DNA of 64,000 nt from CALVZT01 sp964368755 (GTDB lineage: Bacteria; Bacillota; Clostridia; Christensenellales; UBA1242), in assembly GCA_964368755.1 (NCBI GenBank), contig CAYJCR010000005.1:1-64000 (forward strand), given 5' to 3'. A program made the position numbers and the translations under genes. Below are positions 16,751-25,214 of the stretch, in pieces. Under the pieces are notes generated by a model. The model searched no databases, was not told the DNA's origin, and saw only the letters and a program-made list of their open reading frames with translations. Within the stretch, counting starts at the first letter, position 1. Every line of letters begins with the position of its first letter.

Positions 16751-17560
16751 TTACCTGTTTTTTGTGCCTTTGAGTCTTTTTTCTATAATAGCGACTATTG
16801 CATACATTATACCAGCCATCACACATAGTATTACTGTACTTGTCATAACTAAGTCGAGTTTGAACACCTGACCACCGTATACTATCAAGTATCCAAGGCC
16901 TGCTTTGCTTGTCAAATATTCGCCCATGATTGTTCCTACCCAAGTCATACCAATGTTGATCTTGAGTATTGATATGATATCTGGTATTGAGTTGGGAAGT
17001 ACAAGTTTGAAAAATATTTGAAACTTGTTGGCTCTCATAGATTTGAGTAGTAGTATCTTGTCTTTGTCGACTGCCAAGAATGCGCCAAGCATAGAAAGTA
17101 TAGTAATAATTATCATGATGAGTATTGCCATCACTACTATTGCTTTTGTTCCAGCTCCAAACCAAATGATAATGATTGGACCTAGTGCGATCTTAGGAAG
17201 GCTATTAAGTATGACCATATATGGCTCGAGTACTCGTCTTATGCTTTCACTCCACCAAAGAATAACTGCTATTACAAAGCCCAAACCTGTTGCTATCACA
17301 AATCCCAGTACTGCTTCATACAAAGTTGTAAGCATATGTGGTAACAAATCGCCTTTGTTGATAAGCCCAACAAATGTCTGCCACATTCTACTAGGCGAAC
17401 TGAAAAAGAATGGGTCAAGGACTCTCGTTGCTGTGAGTAGCTCCCATAGACCAAAGAACGCTACTCCAAGAAGTATTTGACAACACAGTATAATAATCTT
17501 TCGGTTGCGAAGTTTTGAAAGATATTTTTTTCTTTCTTCGGACATATTTTTTTTATTCAT
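16751..17560 (-). CDS. ABC transporter permease, SsuC/TauC/ThiX type
   Basis: 269 aa with six hydrophobic segments, the first at about residues 24-44 after a basic N-terminus. The binding-protein-dependent permease loop (EAA-like) appears as LRANKFQIFFKLVLPNSIPD written MRANKFQIFFKLVLPNSIP. The start at 17560 overlaps the ATPase stop (ATGAATAA) with AGAGGTG seven bases upstream. Together with the ATPase and lipoprotein this is an importer of the nitrate/sulfonate/taurine/thiamine-precursor family; the substrate is not evident. Confidence 0.9.
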   Translation of the reverse strand: MNKKNMSEERKKYLSKLRNRKIIILCCQILLGVAFFGLWELLTATRVLDPFFFSSPSRMWQTFVGLINKGDLLPHMLTTLYEAVLGFVIATGLGFVIAVILWWSESIRRVLEPYMVILNSLPKIALGPIIIIWFGAGTKAIVVMAILIMIIITILSMLGAFLAVDKDKILLLKSMRANKFQIFFKLVLPNSIPDIISILKINIGMTWVGTIMGEYLTSKAGLGYLIVYGGQVFKLDLVMTSTVILCVMAGIMYAIVAIIEKRLKGTKNR

Positions 17561-18317
17561 TCGTTTGCACCTCTTTCCATATTGTATCGAAGATTTTTCC
17601 AAAGTTTGGATTTTCTCGCTTTTTGAGAGGGGTAGTATCTTTGCTAAATGGTATGTTAACAATTTTTTTGATAACAGCAGGTCTTTCGGACAATATTATT
17701 ATTCTATCTGCCATACTTATTGCCTCAGATATGTCGTGTGTGACTAGGATTGCCGTCTTATTTTCTTTTTTTATTATATCTGCGACATCATCACAGACTT
17801 TGAGTCTTGTCTGAAAATCTAAGGCAGAGAAGGGCTCATCCAATAGTAATACCTCTGGTTTGAGAGCAAGTGTTCGGATCAATGCTACTCTTTGTCTCAT
17901 ACCACCAGAGAGCTCGTTCGGAAAACTTTTTTTGAAGTCCGATAACCCATACTTATCTAGTAGTTCTATTGCATAGTCATAATAACTGCGATCCTTTATC
18001 TTTTTTATTTCTAAGCCTAATGTAACGTTCTTATATATAGTTCTCCAATTCAAAAGATGGTCGCGCTGGAACATATATCCAGTTAAGTCACTTTTATTAG
18101 AAACCGAATTGCCTGCAATAGATATAGACCCACTTGTTGGAGTGAGTATGCCAGATATAAGAGATAGTATTGTTGTCTTGCCACATCCACTTGGACCTAC
18201 TATTGCTACGAACTCTCCCTTGTCAATAGATAGGCTGATATCTTTGAGTGCCAAAGTTTCACTTTGTTTTGTTTGATACGTTAGAGATACGTTGGTTAGA
18301 TTTAATATTTCGTTCAT
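17553..18317 (-). CDS. ABC transporter ATP-binding protein, SsuB/TauB/ThiZ type
   Basis: 254 aa ATPase. Walker A GPSGCGKTT near residue 42, Q-loop in YMFQRDHLLNWRT, signature LSGGMRQRVALIRTLA, Walker B LLLDEPFSALD, and H-loop VTHDISEA are all present. The start at 18317 has GAGGAG seven bases upstream; the longer frame would run through a terminator and into the lipoprotein gene. The downstream permease overlaps by 8 bp. HDLLNW-like Q-loop sequence (DHLLNW) is characteristic of the nitrate/sulfonate/taurine transporter family. Confidence 0.92.
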   Translation of the reverse strand: MNEILNLTNVSLTYQTKQSETLALKDISLSIDKGEFVAIVGPSGCGKTTILSLISGILTPTSGSISIAGNSVSNKSDLTGYMFQRDHLLNWRTIYKNVTLGLEIKKIKDRSYYDYAIELLDKYGLSDFKKSFPNELSGGMRQRVALIRTLALKPEVLLLDEPFSALDFQTRLKVCDDVADIIKKENKTAILVTHDISEAISMADRIIILSERPAVIKKIVNIPFSKDTTPLKKRENPNFGKIFDTIWKEVQTNE

Positions 18318-18364
18318 TAACAAACTCCTCATATGTTGCTTATACTTCATTATATTGAGGATAT

Positions 18365-18396
18365 AAAAAAATCGTGCAGATGTTTCTACACGATTT
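18365..18396 (-). terminator. Intra-operon terminator between lipoprotein and ATPase genes
   Basis: Read on the minus strand, AAATCGTG pairs with CACGATTT over a 12-base loop and is followed by seven T. It lies in the 94-bp gap after the binding-protein gene. Partial read-through would give more binding protein than transporter core, the usual stoichiometry. Confidence 0.8.
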
Positions 18397-18411
18397 GTTT
18401 GAATAATTGCG

Positions 18412-19431
18412 TTATGAGAGGCTTGCGACTGCTTTGATAGCATAGCTATTGTCTACTAGGGACGAGAATGCTACACGATTGTCAAGTTCTCCGGCACCTT
18501 CCATGACATCTTGAAGTTTGTTGTAAGCACTTTCTTCCATCATAGGAGTACTCATCCAACTATCAACTTCTTTGTACCTAATGAGAGAAGATTTGATTAG
18601 AGCTTTGCTTGTGCCAGCAAAAGATGGTTCTATTGCATCTACAACTTCGTCAATTGGGGCAGTTGTAAGATAATTGTAGCCTTTGATAACAGCCCTAAGG
18701 AACTTCTGTGCTCTGTCTGGGTCTTTGTCAAGATAGCTCTTTTTTGCCATAAATGCAGTATATGGTATCTCACCACTTTGCTCTCCGACAGATGCTACGA
18801 CATAGCCTTTGCCTTCGGCTTCGAGTTGACTTGCTGTTGGCTCGAATAGTGTGCAATATGATACTCCAGCTGTCTCTGAGAAAACACTTGCTGTTAGATT
18901 AAACGCAACACTTGTATTAAGAATTGTGTCTACGTTTTCTCCAAGGGAAGCACCAGGTTTAAGTCCTTTTTGTTTCATGACATACTCGAGTGTCATAGCA
19001 GGCACGCCACCTTTTCTACCACCGATGATCTCTGTGCCTCGCAAGTCTGACCACGAGAAATTGTCTGTATCAGTCTTAGCCACAATGAATGAGCCATCAC
19101 GCTTGGTTAATTGACCGAATATGATTGCATGGTCGGTAGCACCGCCAGCCTTGACATATATTGCAGCTTCTGGTCCCATAAGTCCAATATCTGCATTTCC
19201 ACTGAGAATTGCAGTCATAGAGGCATCTGCGCCACCACCATTTGTGAGTTCGATCGTTATGCCTTCTTCTTCAAAGTAGCCTTGATTGATGGCAATGTAT
19301 AGTGGGGCATAGAATATACTATGCGTAACTTCATTGACTCTTATTACGTTGGGATTTTTTTTGCCACACCCACATATAAGTAGAGAGAAGCACACAACAA
19401 TCGACATTAATAAAATTGTTAATTTTTTCAT
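18412..19431 (-). CDS. ABC transporter substrate-binding lipoprotein, NMT1/SsuA/ThiY-like
   Basis: 339 aa lipoprotein with signal peptide and lipobox ending ICGC (modified Cys at about residue 22). The mature N-terminus RVNEVTHSIFYAPLYIAINQ and GYFEEEGITIEL are typical of the NMT1/THI5-like type 2 periplasmic binding fold used for nitrate, sulfonate, taurine and hydroxymethylpyrimidine. The ligand cannot be told: no thiamine riboswitch or sulfur gene is nearby. AAGGAGG lies five bases before the ATG. It is the first gene of the minus-strand operon, followed by a terminator that should favour its expression. Confidence 0.9.
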   Translation of the reverse strand: MKKLTILLMSIVVCFSLLICGCGKKNPNVIRVNEVTHSIFYAPLYIAINQGYFEEEGITIELTNGGGADASMTAILSGNADIGLMGPEAAIYVKAGGATDHAIIFGQLTKRDGSFIVAKTDTDNFSWSDLRGTEIIGGRKGGVPAMTLEYVMKQKGLKPGASLGENVDTILNTSVAFNLTASVFSETAGVSYCTLFEPTASQLEAEGKGYVVASVGEQSGEIPYTAFMAKKSYLDKDPDRAQKFLRAVIKGYNYLTTAPIDEVVDAIEPSFAGTSKALIKSSLIRYKEVDSWMSTPMMEESAYNKLQDVMEGAGELDNRVAFSSLVDNSYAIKAVASLS

Positions 19432-19512
19432 TTTTTCCTCCTTATATAGTTACAATATTCAACGCAAAAGTTATTTGTGTACAAAAAGATTTTCAAAATC
19501 TTAAAAAAACTA

Positions 19513-19541
19513 TTGAAATATATTTATTTATCTGATATAAT
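19513..19541 (+). promoter_or_regulatory. Promoter of the 76-aa membrane protein gene
   Basis: TTGAAA, 17-base spacer, TATAAT: near-consensus sigma-A promoter. Predicted leader is about 15 bases and consists mostly of the GAGGT ribosome binding site. Confidence 0.8.
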
Positions 19542-19563
19542 GCTCCTATCGAGGTAAGAAGTT

Positions 19564-19794
19564 ATGTCAATGTTATTGTTTGTAGATTTGATGACTAGAT
19601 TAAATCAAGTGAATGTCATAGTGGGCATTGTTTTGGCAGTCGTGGGACTCGCTCTTGCGTTCTTGGCAAAGAGGCTTACTAGATGTTTTAGACATACAAC
19701 TGACATTGCAGATAATGACAAACTACTTATAACAATGAAAGCGATTGGTCTTATATTTGTTATAGCTGGTTTGATAGCAACAATAGTTAAGTAA
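19564..19794 (+). CDS. Small two-helix membrane protein, function unknown
   Basis: 76 aa with two hydrophobic helices (about residues 14-36 and 54-75) joined by a basic/polar loop KRLTRCFRHTTDIADNDK. I do not recognise a family. A near-perfect promoter and GAGGT site precede it and a strong terminator follows, so it is transcribed alone. The start ATG 19564 is followed by a second Met at residue 3, either being possible. It lies between a divergent ABC importer and valS. Confidence 0.75.
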   Translation: MSMLLFVDLMTRLNQVNVIVGIVLAVVGLALAFLAKRLTRCFRHTTDIADNDKLLITMKAIGLIFVIAGLIATIVK

Positions 19795-19821
19795 GTTTTT
19801 TTGAATACAAGAAAGTAAGAG

Positions 19822-19850
19822 CATAGGTATGGTAACAACCTATGTTTTTT
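19822..19850 (+). terminator. Terminator after the 76-aa membrane protein gene
   Basis: CATAGGT / ACCTATG stem with a nine-base loop and six T; a second T-rich stretch follows and contains the -35 box of the valS promoter. Confidence 0.8.
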
Positions 19851-19852
19851 GT

Positions 19853-19881
19853 TTGTTTTTTTGAGACAAATGTTGTAGAAT
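19853..19881 (+). promoter_or_regulatory. Probable valS promoter
   Basis: TTGTTT, 17-base spacer, TAGAAT, directly behind the T-run of the preceding terminator. The leader would be about 27 bases, leaving no room for a T-box. Confidence 0.55.
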
Positions 19882-19914
19882 AAAAATGTTATTTGCAAAA
19901 GGATTATATAGATT

Positions 19915-22509
19915 ATGGAAAAGAATTACAACCCAGCTGATTTTGAGAGTAAGATATATCAGAATTGGCTTGACAAAGGATACTTTAAGGCAAGGATAAA
20001 TAAGGATAAGACTCCTTTTACTATCATTATGCCTCCACCAAATATAACTAGTAAGCTTCATATGGGGCATGCCTTCCAGCAGACTATACAAGATATCATT
20101 ATACGTAGGAAGAGAATGCAGGGTTATGAAGCACTTTGGCTTCCAGGTACTGACCATGCTGCAATAGCTACAGAATCAATGGTTGCTAATAAGTTGGCCA
20201 AAGAAGGGTTAACCAAAGAGATGCTAGGCAGGGAGAAGTTCCTAGAACACATCCATGCTTGGTATGACAAGTACAAAGGTACTATTATAGAACAATTTAA
20301 GCGCATGGGATTCTCATGTGATTGGGATAGACTTGCATTCACTATGGACGAGCAGAACAATAGAGCAGTACGTGAGGTATTTGTTCACTTGTACAAAAAA
20401 GGCTGGATATACAAAGGTAAACGTATAGTCAACTGGTGTCCACATTGTAAGAGTTCTATCTCTGATGCAGAAGTAGAGTTCAAAGATGTCAAATCACATT
20501 TTTGGCACCTTAGATATAAGATAGAAGGTACAAATGACTATCTAGAACTTGCTACGACAAGACCAGAGACAATATTGGGAGATACAGCTGTTGCTGTTAA
20601 CCCAAAAGATTCAAGATACACTCATCTTGTTGGCAAGAATGTTATACTCCCATTACTCAACAAGCCTATTCCTGTAGTTGCAGATGACTATGTTGAGATG
20701 GATTTTGGTACTGGAGTCGTTAAGATCACTCCAGCTCATGATCCAAATGACTTTGAGGTAGGACAAAGACACAATCTTGATACTATCTGCATCTTGAATG
20801 AAGATGGTACAATGAATGAGTCTACAGGTAAGTATGCAGGGTTAGACAGAGATGAAGCAAGGAAAGTAATAGTAGAAGATTTGCGCAAAGCTGGCAATCT
20901 TGTTCGTATAGAAGATTATAGCCACAATGTTGGACATTGTGAGAGATGTAAGACAATCATTGAGCCACTCATATCCAATCAATGGTATGTTAAGATGGAT
21001 GAGCTTGCAAAGCCAGCCATCAAAGTTGTTGAAGAGGGTAGAGTTAAGTTCGCTGATGATCAGTATAAGAAGACATATTTGCATTGGATGTACAATCTAA
21101 GAGATTGGTGTATATCAAGACAATTATGGAGTGGACATCGTATACCAATATTCACTTGTGAAGATTGTGGAGAAGTTATAGTTGAGAAGGAAGACCCAAC
21201 AGTTTGTCCAAAATGTGGTAGTCATCATCTTACTCAAGAGCAGGATACTCTTGATACTTGGTTTAGTTCGGCATTATGGCCATTGTCTACACTAGGATTC
21301 CCAGATAAGACTGCTGACCTTGATTATTTCTATCCAACTGATGTACTTGTAACCGGCAGAGAGATTATTAACTTATGGGTTGCTCGTATGATATTCAGTG
21401 GATTAGAATATAGAGGCGACATTCCTTTCAAAGATGTTGTTATCAATGGTATTGTCAAAGATGCTCAAGGCAAGAAGATGAGTAAGACTCTCGGCAATGG
21501 TGTTGACCCTATTGAGATAATAGAGAAATATGGTGTTGATACACTTAGATTCTCATTGTTCAATGGTATATCTATTGATATGGACTCCAAGTTCTCTGAG
21601 AAGAAAGTAGAACTTAGCCGTAACTTTATCAATAAAGTTTGGAATGCAAGTAGATATGTTCTTATGCAGATTGAAGGCAAGCAGATACTTCCTATTGACA
21701 AAGCGAAGCTCAATCTAGCTGACAAATGGATTCTAAGTGAACTTAATACTCTTATAAAGAATGTAGATAAGAAGTTCGACAAATATGATATTGGTATGGC
21801 TGCTTCAGAGTTGTATGATTTCTTCTGGACTAAGTTCTGCGACTGGTACATTGAATTGACCAAGTGTGATATGGCAGATAATAGCGAAGGCTCAATTGCA
21901 ACGCTTAGTTATGTACTTACTACACTTCTCAAGATGCTCAATCCATTTATACCATTTATAACAGAAGAGATATACTTGTCACTACCTATTCACGATGAAA
22001 GTATTGTTATCTCCAAATGGCCAGAGCAGTCCAAGAATTACAAAGTTGATGCAACTCAGATGAAACATATCATGGAGATAATCAAATCTATCCGTAACAC
22101 GAGGGCTGAGAAGAATGTTCCTGATAACAAGAAGATAAGTATAACAATCTATCCAACTAAGGATAATAAGTTGTTTGATATCGCTAAGGAATATATCAAG
22201 AAGTTGTGTACGGCAGACAAGCTAGATATTGTTACCTCTGAAGATCAACTTCCAGCCAATGCTGTGATGACAGTATTTGGCAATTGCAAGGTTGCAATAC
22301 CACTAGATAGTATGGTCAATCAAGAAGAAGAGCGAGCAAGACTTCAGAAGGAGAGAACTCGTGTCGAAAGTGAGATAGCAAGGGGAGAAAGAATGCTTGG
22401 GAATCCAGGATTTGTATCCAAAGCCCCAGCCAAACTTATCGAAGAAGAGAAAGAAAAATTAGCAAAGAATAAAGCCTTGCTTAATGAGATTATTGCAAGT
22501 CTTGGTTAA
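19915..22509 (+). CDS. valS: Valyl-tRNA synthetase
   Basis: Class I synthetase charging tRNA-Val. HIGH motif as PPNITSKLHMGH at residues 41-52, editing (CP1) domain with TTRPETILGDTAVAV, KMSKS as KKMSKT near residue 520, anticodon-binding domain, and the C-terminal coiled-coil arm (about 800-864) ending in LIEEEKEKLAKNKAL. A zinc knuckle CEDCGE...CPKCG is also present. Length 864 aa is normal. It is a single-gene unit. Unlike tyrS in this window it has no T-box leader. Confidence 0.98.
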   Translation: MEKNYNPADFESKIYQNWLDKGYFKARINKDKTPFTIIMPPPNITSKLHMGHAFQQTIQDIIIRRKRMQGYEALWLPGTDHAAIATESMVANKLAKEGLTKEMLGREKFLEHIHAWYDKYKGTIIEQFKRMGFSCDWDRLAFTMDEQNNRAVREVFVHLYKKGWIYKGKRIVNWCPHCKSSISDAEVEFKDVKSHFWHLRYKIEGTNDYLELATTRPETILGDTAVAVNPKDSRYTHLVGKNVILPLLNKPIPVVADDYVEMDFGTGVVKITPAHDPNDFEVGQRHNLDTICILNEDGTMNESTGKYAGLDRDEARKVIVEDLRKAGNLVRIEDYSHNVGHCERCKTIIEPLISNQWYVKMDELAKPAIKVVEEGRVKFADDQYKKTYLHWMYNLRDWCISRQLWSGHRIPIFTCEDCGEVIVEKEDPTVCPKCGSHHLTQEQDTLDTWFSSALWPLSTLGFPDKTADLDYFYPTDVLVTGREIINLWVARMIFSGLEYRGDIPFKDVVINGIVKDAQGKKMSKTLGNGVDPIEIIEKYGVDTLRFSLFNGISIDMDSKFSEKKVELSRNFINKVWNASRYVLMQIEGKQILPIDKAKLNLADKWILSELNTLIKNVDKKFDKYDIGMAASELYDFFWTKFCDWYIELTKCDMADNSEGSIATLSYVLTTLLKMLNPFIPFITEEIYLSLPIHDESIVISKWPEQSKNYKVDATQMKHIMEIIKSIRNTRAEKNVPDNKKISITIYPTKDNKLFDIAKEYIKKLCTADKLDIVTSEDQLPANAVMTVFGNCKVAIPLDSMVNQEEERARLQKERTRVESEIARGERMLGNPGFVSKAPAKLIEEEKEKLAKNKALLNEIIASLG

Positions 22510-22510
22510 A

Positions 22511-22536
22511 AAGAACCGTAGTTATCTACGGTTCTT
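22511..22536 (+). terminator. Terminator after valS
   Basis: Perfect 11-bp stem AAGAACCGTAG / CTACGGTTCTT with a four-base loop. The downstream T-run is short and interrupted (TTTATTATTTATT). Confidence 0.75.
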
Positions 22537-22563
22537 TATTATTTATTCATTGTGTGAGGTGTA

Positions 22564-22592
22564 TTGACATATAGAGGTATATCGTATATAAT
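22564..22592 (+). promoter_or_regulatory. Perfect consensus sigma-A promoter
   Basis: TTGACA (22564-22569), exactly 17 bases, TATAAT (22587-22592). Both hexamers match the consensus in full. It drives the unknown 286-aa protein gene. Confidence 0.85.
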
Positions 22593-22618
22593 TATAATAA
22601 CAAAAATAGGGGGATTGT

Positions 22619-23479
22619 ATGGCAAAAAAAGTTAAATACATATCGTTTAACAATCAAGTCCCAGAGGGAAAGAAACTTGATGTTGAGGTTGACAGATATC
22701 TCAATATTATTAAAGCTAGGAACAATGACCCCGAGACATTAGAGTTTCTTGATACTGTAATGAGATTTGAGTATAGAGAGTTTTTGCAAGCCGGTTGTAG
22801 ATATACCGATGACGCTATTGATATTATTGTTAATCAGAAGGTTTTATCGAAAAAGCAGATCGATAAACTTCTTATGTTTGGAGCTGACTCTCGTGATATT
22901 GCTACTTTGGAGACTTATTACAAAACAAAACTCCGTCCAGAACTTAATGGTGAAGATGATATCGATATTATTACTAACTTCATTATGATTAAGACGAAAC
23001 TAAGTGAAGGTGAATCTTTGTGGGCTGCACATCATGGGGATGTCCTTTGGGGATATGCTGACTGGTGGACGATGGCGACAATGTATAGAGTACATCCCGA
23101 GAGAGAATTGTTGAGTAAAGATAGAGTATGGGAGCATAGTGCTAATGAGATGCCATATTGGGTAGGTCAGGAAACTGGCTATGACAATGTAGAATATGAT
23201 ACTGAAAAACTTAACAATATGAGTGAAAGCGAATTAATAGAGAATGATCGTAAGCGCAGTGCTAACCAAAAGCATATGTTCTACAAAATATATAACATAC
23301 CTGTTACAACCAATCAAAACAATGAACTCGAATATGGTGATGAAATAAAGGCAGAAATAACAGGGGTTAGAGCAATCGCGGCTTCCGTCAATAAGGTAAT
23401 GTCCAATCATTATGATAAGCATAATACTTTTGCTCAACAAATAATGGCGAATCCAAATCCAACAGAAGGTGATATCTAG
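22619..23479 (+). CDS. Unknown cytosolic 286-aa protein, strongly promoted
   Basis: No family recognised. 286 aa, soluble, mostly helical by composition, no signal or membrane helix, rich in Asp/Glu/Tyr/Asn and with a Trp-rich middle (SLWAAHHGDVLWGYADWWTM). The start is set by AGGGGG at 22608-22613, five bases before the ATG. Its segment AIDIIVNQKVLSKKQIDKLL followed by MFG resembles SIDVIVKRYPGKIDEIIEYG in the 922-aa protein at 61040, whose gene also has a strong promoter and AGGGGG site; a shared N-terminal domain is possible but unproven. A perfect consensus promoter and a strong terminator make it a highly transcribed single gene. Confidence 0.7.
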   Translation: MAKKVKYISFNNQVPEGKKLDVEVDRYLNIIKARNNDPETLEFLDTVMRFEYREFLQAGCRYTDDAIDIIVNQKVLSKKQIDKLLMFGADSRDIATLETYYKTKLRPELNGEDDIDIITNFIMIKTKLSEGESLWAAHHGDVLWGYADWWTMATMYRVHPERELLSKDRVWEHSANEMPYWVGQETGYDNVEYDTEKLNNMSESELIENDRKRSANQKHMFYKIYNIPVTTNQNNELEYGDEIKAEITGVRAIAASVNKVMSNHYDKHNTFAQQIMANPNPTEGDI

Positions 23480-23501
23480 TATATCTGAATGATTAATAAA
23501 A

Positions 23502-23530
23502 AAAAGAGATGCAGAATATGCATCTCTTTT
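23502..23530. terminator. Bidirectional terminator
   Basis: Stem AAAAGAGATGCA / TGCATCTCTTTT with a five-base loop, A-run on the left and T-run on the right, so it can end the 286-aa protein gene on the plus strand and the SpeE-like gene on the minus strand. Confidence 0.85.
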
Positions 23531-23536
23531 GTTTGA

Positions 23537-24469
23537 TTATTTATTGTTTTCTTCTTTGATCCTTTGTTTCATAAACTCAGGAAGTACAAAGGCAGCACGG
23601 TGTATCTCTGCATTATAATATTTTGTCTCAATAGGGAAGTCAAATTTCTTTTGATGTTTTATTGGGTCATACTTCTTTGAAGCAAAGCCATATGTGAATA
23701 ATCCACCAGGGAATGTAGGAATGGTTGCAGTATAGATTTTTGATATAGGGAAGTATTTTGCCATATTCTTCTGAATAACTGCATAGTCGATGTTTCCGTA
23801 TTTGTAGAATGGCATATAAGCATCTGTCTCATAAACTCCGTCAGGAGCAAGACATTTGTTACACAATCTATAATATTCATCAACAAATAATGGATCTGAC
23901 AAGCTAAGAGGGTCGGTTGGAGTAGTGAAGATTGCATCATATATTTCGGTTGTATTCTTCATGTACTCTAAGCCATCTTCTATTATCATATGAACACGTG
24001 GGTCGTTGAGACATTTCATCTGTTCTGGATAAAACTTCTTACAGATTTCAACGAATTCTCCATCTATATCGATGACATCAATTTTCTCAATATAAGGGTA
24101 TTTTAATAGCATTGTTGCAGTAAAGCCTTCGCCACCGCCGACAATAAGAACCTTCTTCTTTTTCTTACCAGTCATCATTATAGGATGAACAATCATTTCG
24201 TTATTAATATGTCCATCAAGTGTTGCTTTCATTAGCAGATTGTCTAAGAACAATATTTGACCCCAATATTTGGTATCAATAATATCAACTTTCTGATACT
24301 TTGTTTTCTTCTGACAGAGAACTTTTGTTGGTTTGAAGATAAGAGCCACATCGTCTGCATATTGTTCTCCGAAGCATCCTTCTGGAACAATTGACTGAAA
24401 CATGTCTTCAAGAACATCAGCCTTGATTTTTGGAGTTTTGGAAGGTTTTTTAACAGTTGTTTTTGCCAT
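23537..24469 (-). CDS. Spermidine synthase-like methyltransferase-fold protein
   Basis: 310 aa with the polyamine aminopropyltransferase layout: an N-terminal beta domain (ILFLDNLLMKATLDG, NEMIVHP), then a Rossmann fold with GGGEGF at residues 111-116 and DVIDIDGEFVEICKKFYP. In SpeE the active-site motif is DSTDP or DSSDP; here it is TPTDP (residues 183-187), so the first catalytic Asp is replaced by Thr. It may use another substrate or be a non-canonical aminopropyltransferase. A 34-residue Lys-rich extension precedes the domain. The gene lies 16 bp behind a DUF4364 regulator gene, with GGAGATAACA before the ATG. Confidence 0.75.
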   Translation of the reverse strand: MAKTTVKKPSKTPKIKADVLEDMFQSIVPEGCFGEQYADDVALIFKPTKVLCQKKTKYQKVDIIDTKYWGQILFLDNLLMKATLDGHINNEMIVHPIMMTGKKKKKVLIVGGGEGFTATMLLKYPYIEKIDVIDIDGEFVEICKKFYPEQMKCLNDPRVHMIIEDGLEYMKNTTEIYDAIFTTPTDPLSLSDPLFVDEYYRLCNKCLAPDGVYETDAYMPFYKYGNIDYAVIQKNMAKYFPISKIYTATIPTFPGGLFTYGFASKKYDPIKHQKKFDFPIETKYYNAEIHRAAFVLPEFMKQRIKEENNK

Positions 24470-24485
24470 TGTTATCTCCTTATAT

Positions 24486-25022
24486 TTAATCTTCTACAAT
24501 GTTGTCAAAAATATATTCATATATGCTTGGTGCCTTGTCACGCCACTTTTTGCAAGCATTGATAGCAGCATGTCGGGTAGAAGTCTTGAGTTTGACTTCA
24601 AACATTGGTTGGTTGATAAGAGGTTCTTTGATCTTGAGTACAACAGTATGAGAGCCATCTGAGTTCTTAAAATAATCTCCAACATATTCTTGACTACGTT
24701 TGAATATCATTCTATTTGTCTTGGAGAACTCTGCAATATCTTCTCTCAAACTCTGAGGTATCTTTGTGAAGAAGTGGGAGAGGCAATTCCTGCCCTCATA
24801 AGTTATATTATATCTAGCTTCGTTGTCATTGCTGTCAGGCTTGTATATGAACTTAGCTTCTATTAACTGATAAAGAATCTCTTTGCAATCCATATAATTG
24901 AGCCAATTGTTACGACTAGTACATATGTCGATAATAGAGTTCTCAGTAAGTGGAATCTCCATCTTATCCATAACAAACAACAGTATTAACTTATTGATAG
25001 TAGAATTGGAAACAAACTCCAC
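24486..25022 (-). CDS. DUF4364 family protein (winged-helix-like regulator)
   Basis: 178 aa matching the DUF4364 family of Clostridia: N-terminal winged-helix-like region NKLILLFVMDKMEIPLTENS with ILYQLIEAKFI and YNITYEGRNCLSHFF, then a beta-rich C-terminal part ending in a helix. A transcriptional role is presumed from the fold, not proven. The start is GTG 25022 with AGGAGG ten bases upstream. It heads a two-gene operon with the SpeE-like gene. The divergent region upstream carries several copies of CACAAAAA, candidate binding sites. Confidence 0.75.
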   Translation of the reverse strand: MEFVSNSTINKLILLFVMDKMEIPLTENSIIDICTSRNNWLNYMDCKEILYQLIEAKFIYKPDSNDNEARYNITYEGRNCLSHFFTKIPQSLREDIAEFSKTNRMIFKRSQEYVGDYFKNSDGSHTVVLKIKEPLINQPMFEVKLKTSTRHAAINACKKWRDKAPSIYEYIFDNIVED

Positions 25023-25080
25023 AGTTTCTTGCCCTCCTAGGTAATAACAACCATTATTTTCAAATACATTTTAAGTCTAA

Positions 25081-25172
25081 CACAAAAAACAAAATATTAC
25101 AATATTTTTTGTGCACAAAAATATCATACACAAAAATATGATTGTAATTGCTTTTGTTTTTGTGTAATTTTG
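25081..25172. promoter_or_regulatory. Divergent intergenic region with clustered CACAAAAA motifs
   Basis: Between the DUF4364 gene and the 279-aa gene lie a perfect palindrome TTTTTGTGCACAAAAA (25106-25121), a direct repeat CACAAAAATAT at 25114-25124 and 25129-25139 (15-base period), a further CACAAAAA at 25081-25088 and TTTTTGTG near 25158-25164. The spacing and symmetry suggest operator sites for a dimeric regulator, possibly DUF4364. The base composition is very AT-rich, so chance contributes. Confidence 0.5.
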
Positions 25173-25214
25173 TGGTATCATTATATCGTAATAGACTTAT
25201 CTTAGGAGAAAATT

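Noticed and set aside
18318..18443. N-terminal extension of the ABC ATPase
   Set aside because: It crosses a terminator and the end of the binding-protein gene; GAGGAG fixes the start at 18317.
19432..19512. Possible riboswitch upstream of the ABC binding protein
   Set aside because: The gap is too short and I see no thiamine, cobalamin or other known aptamer core.
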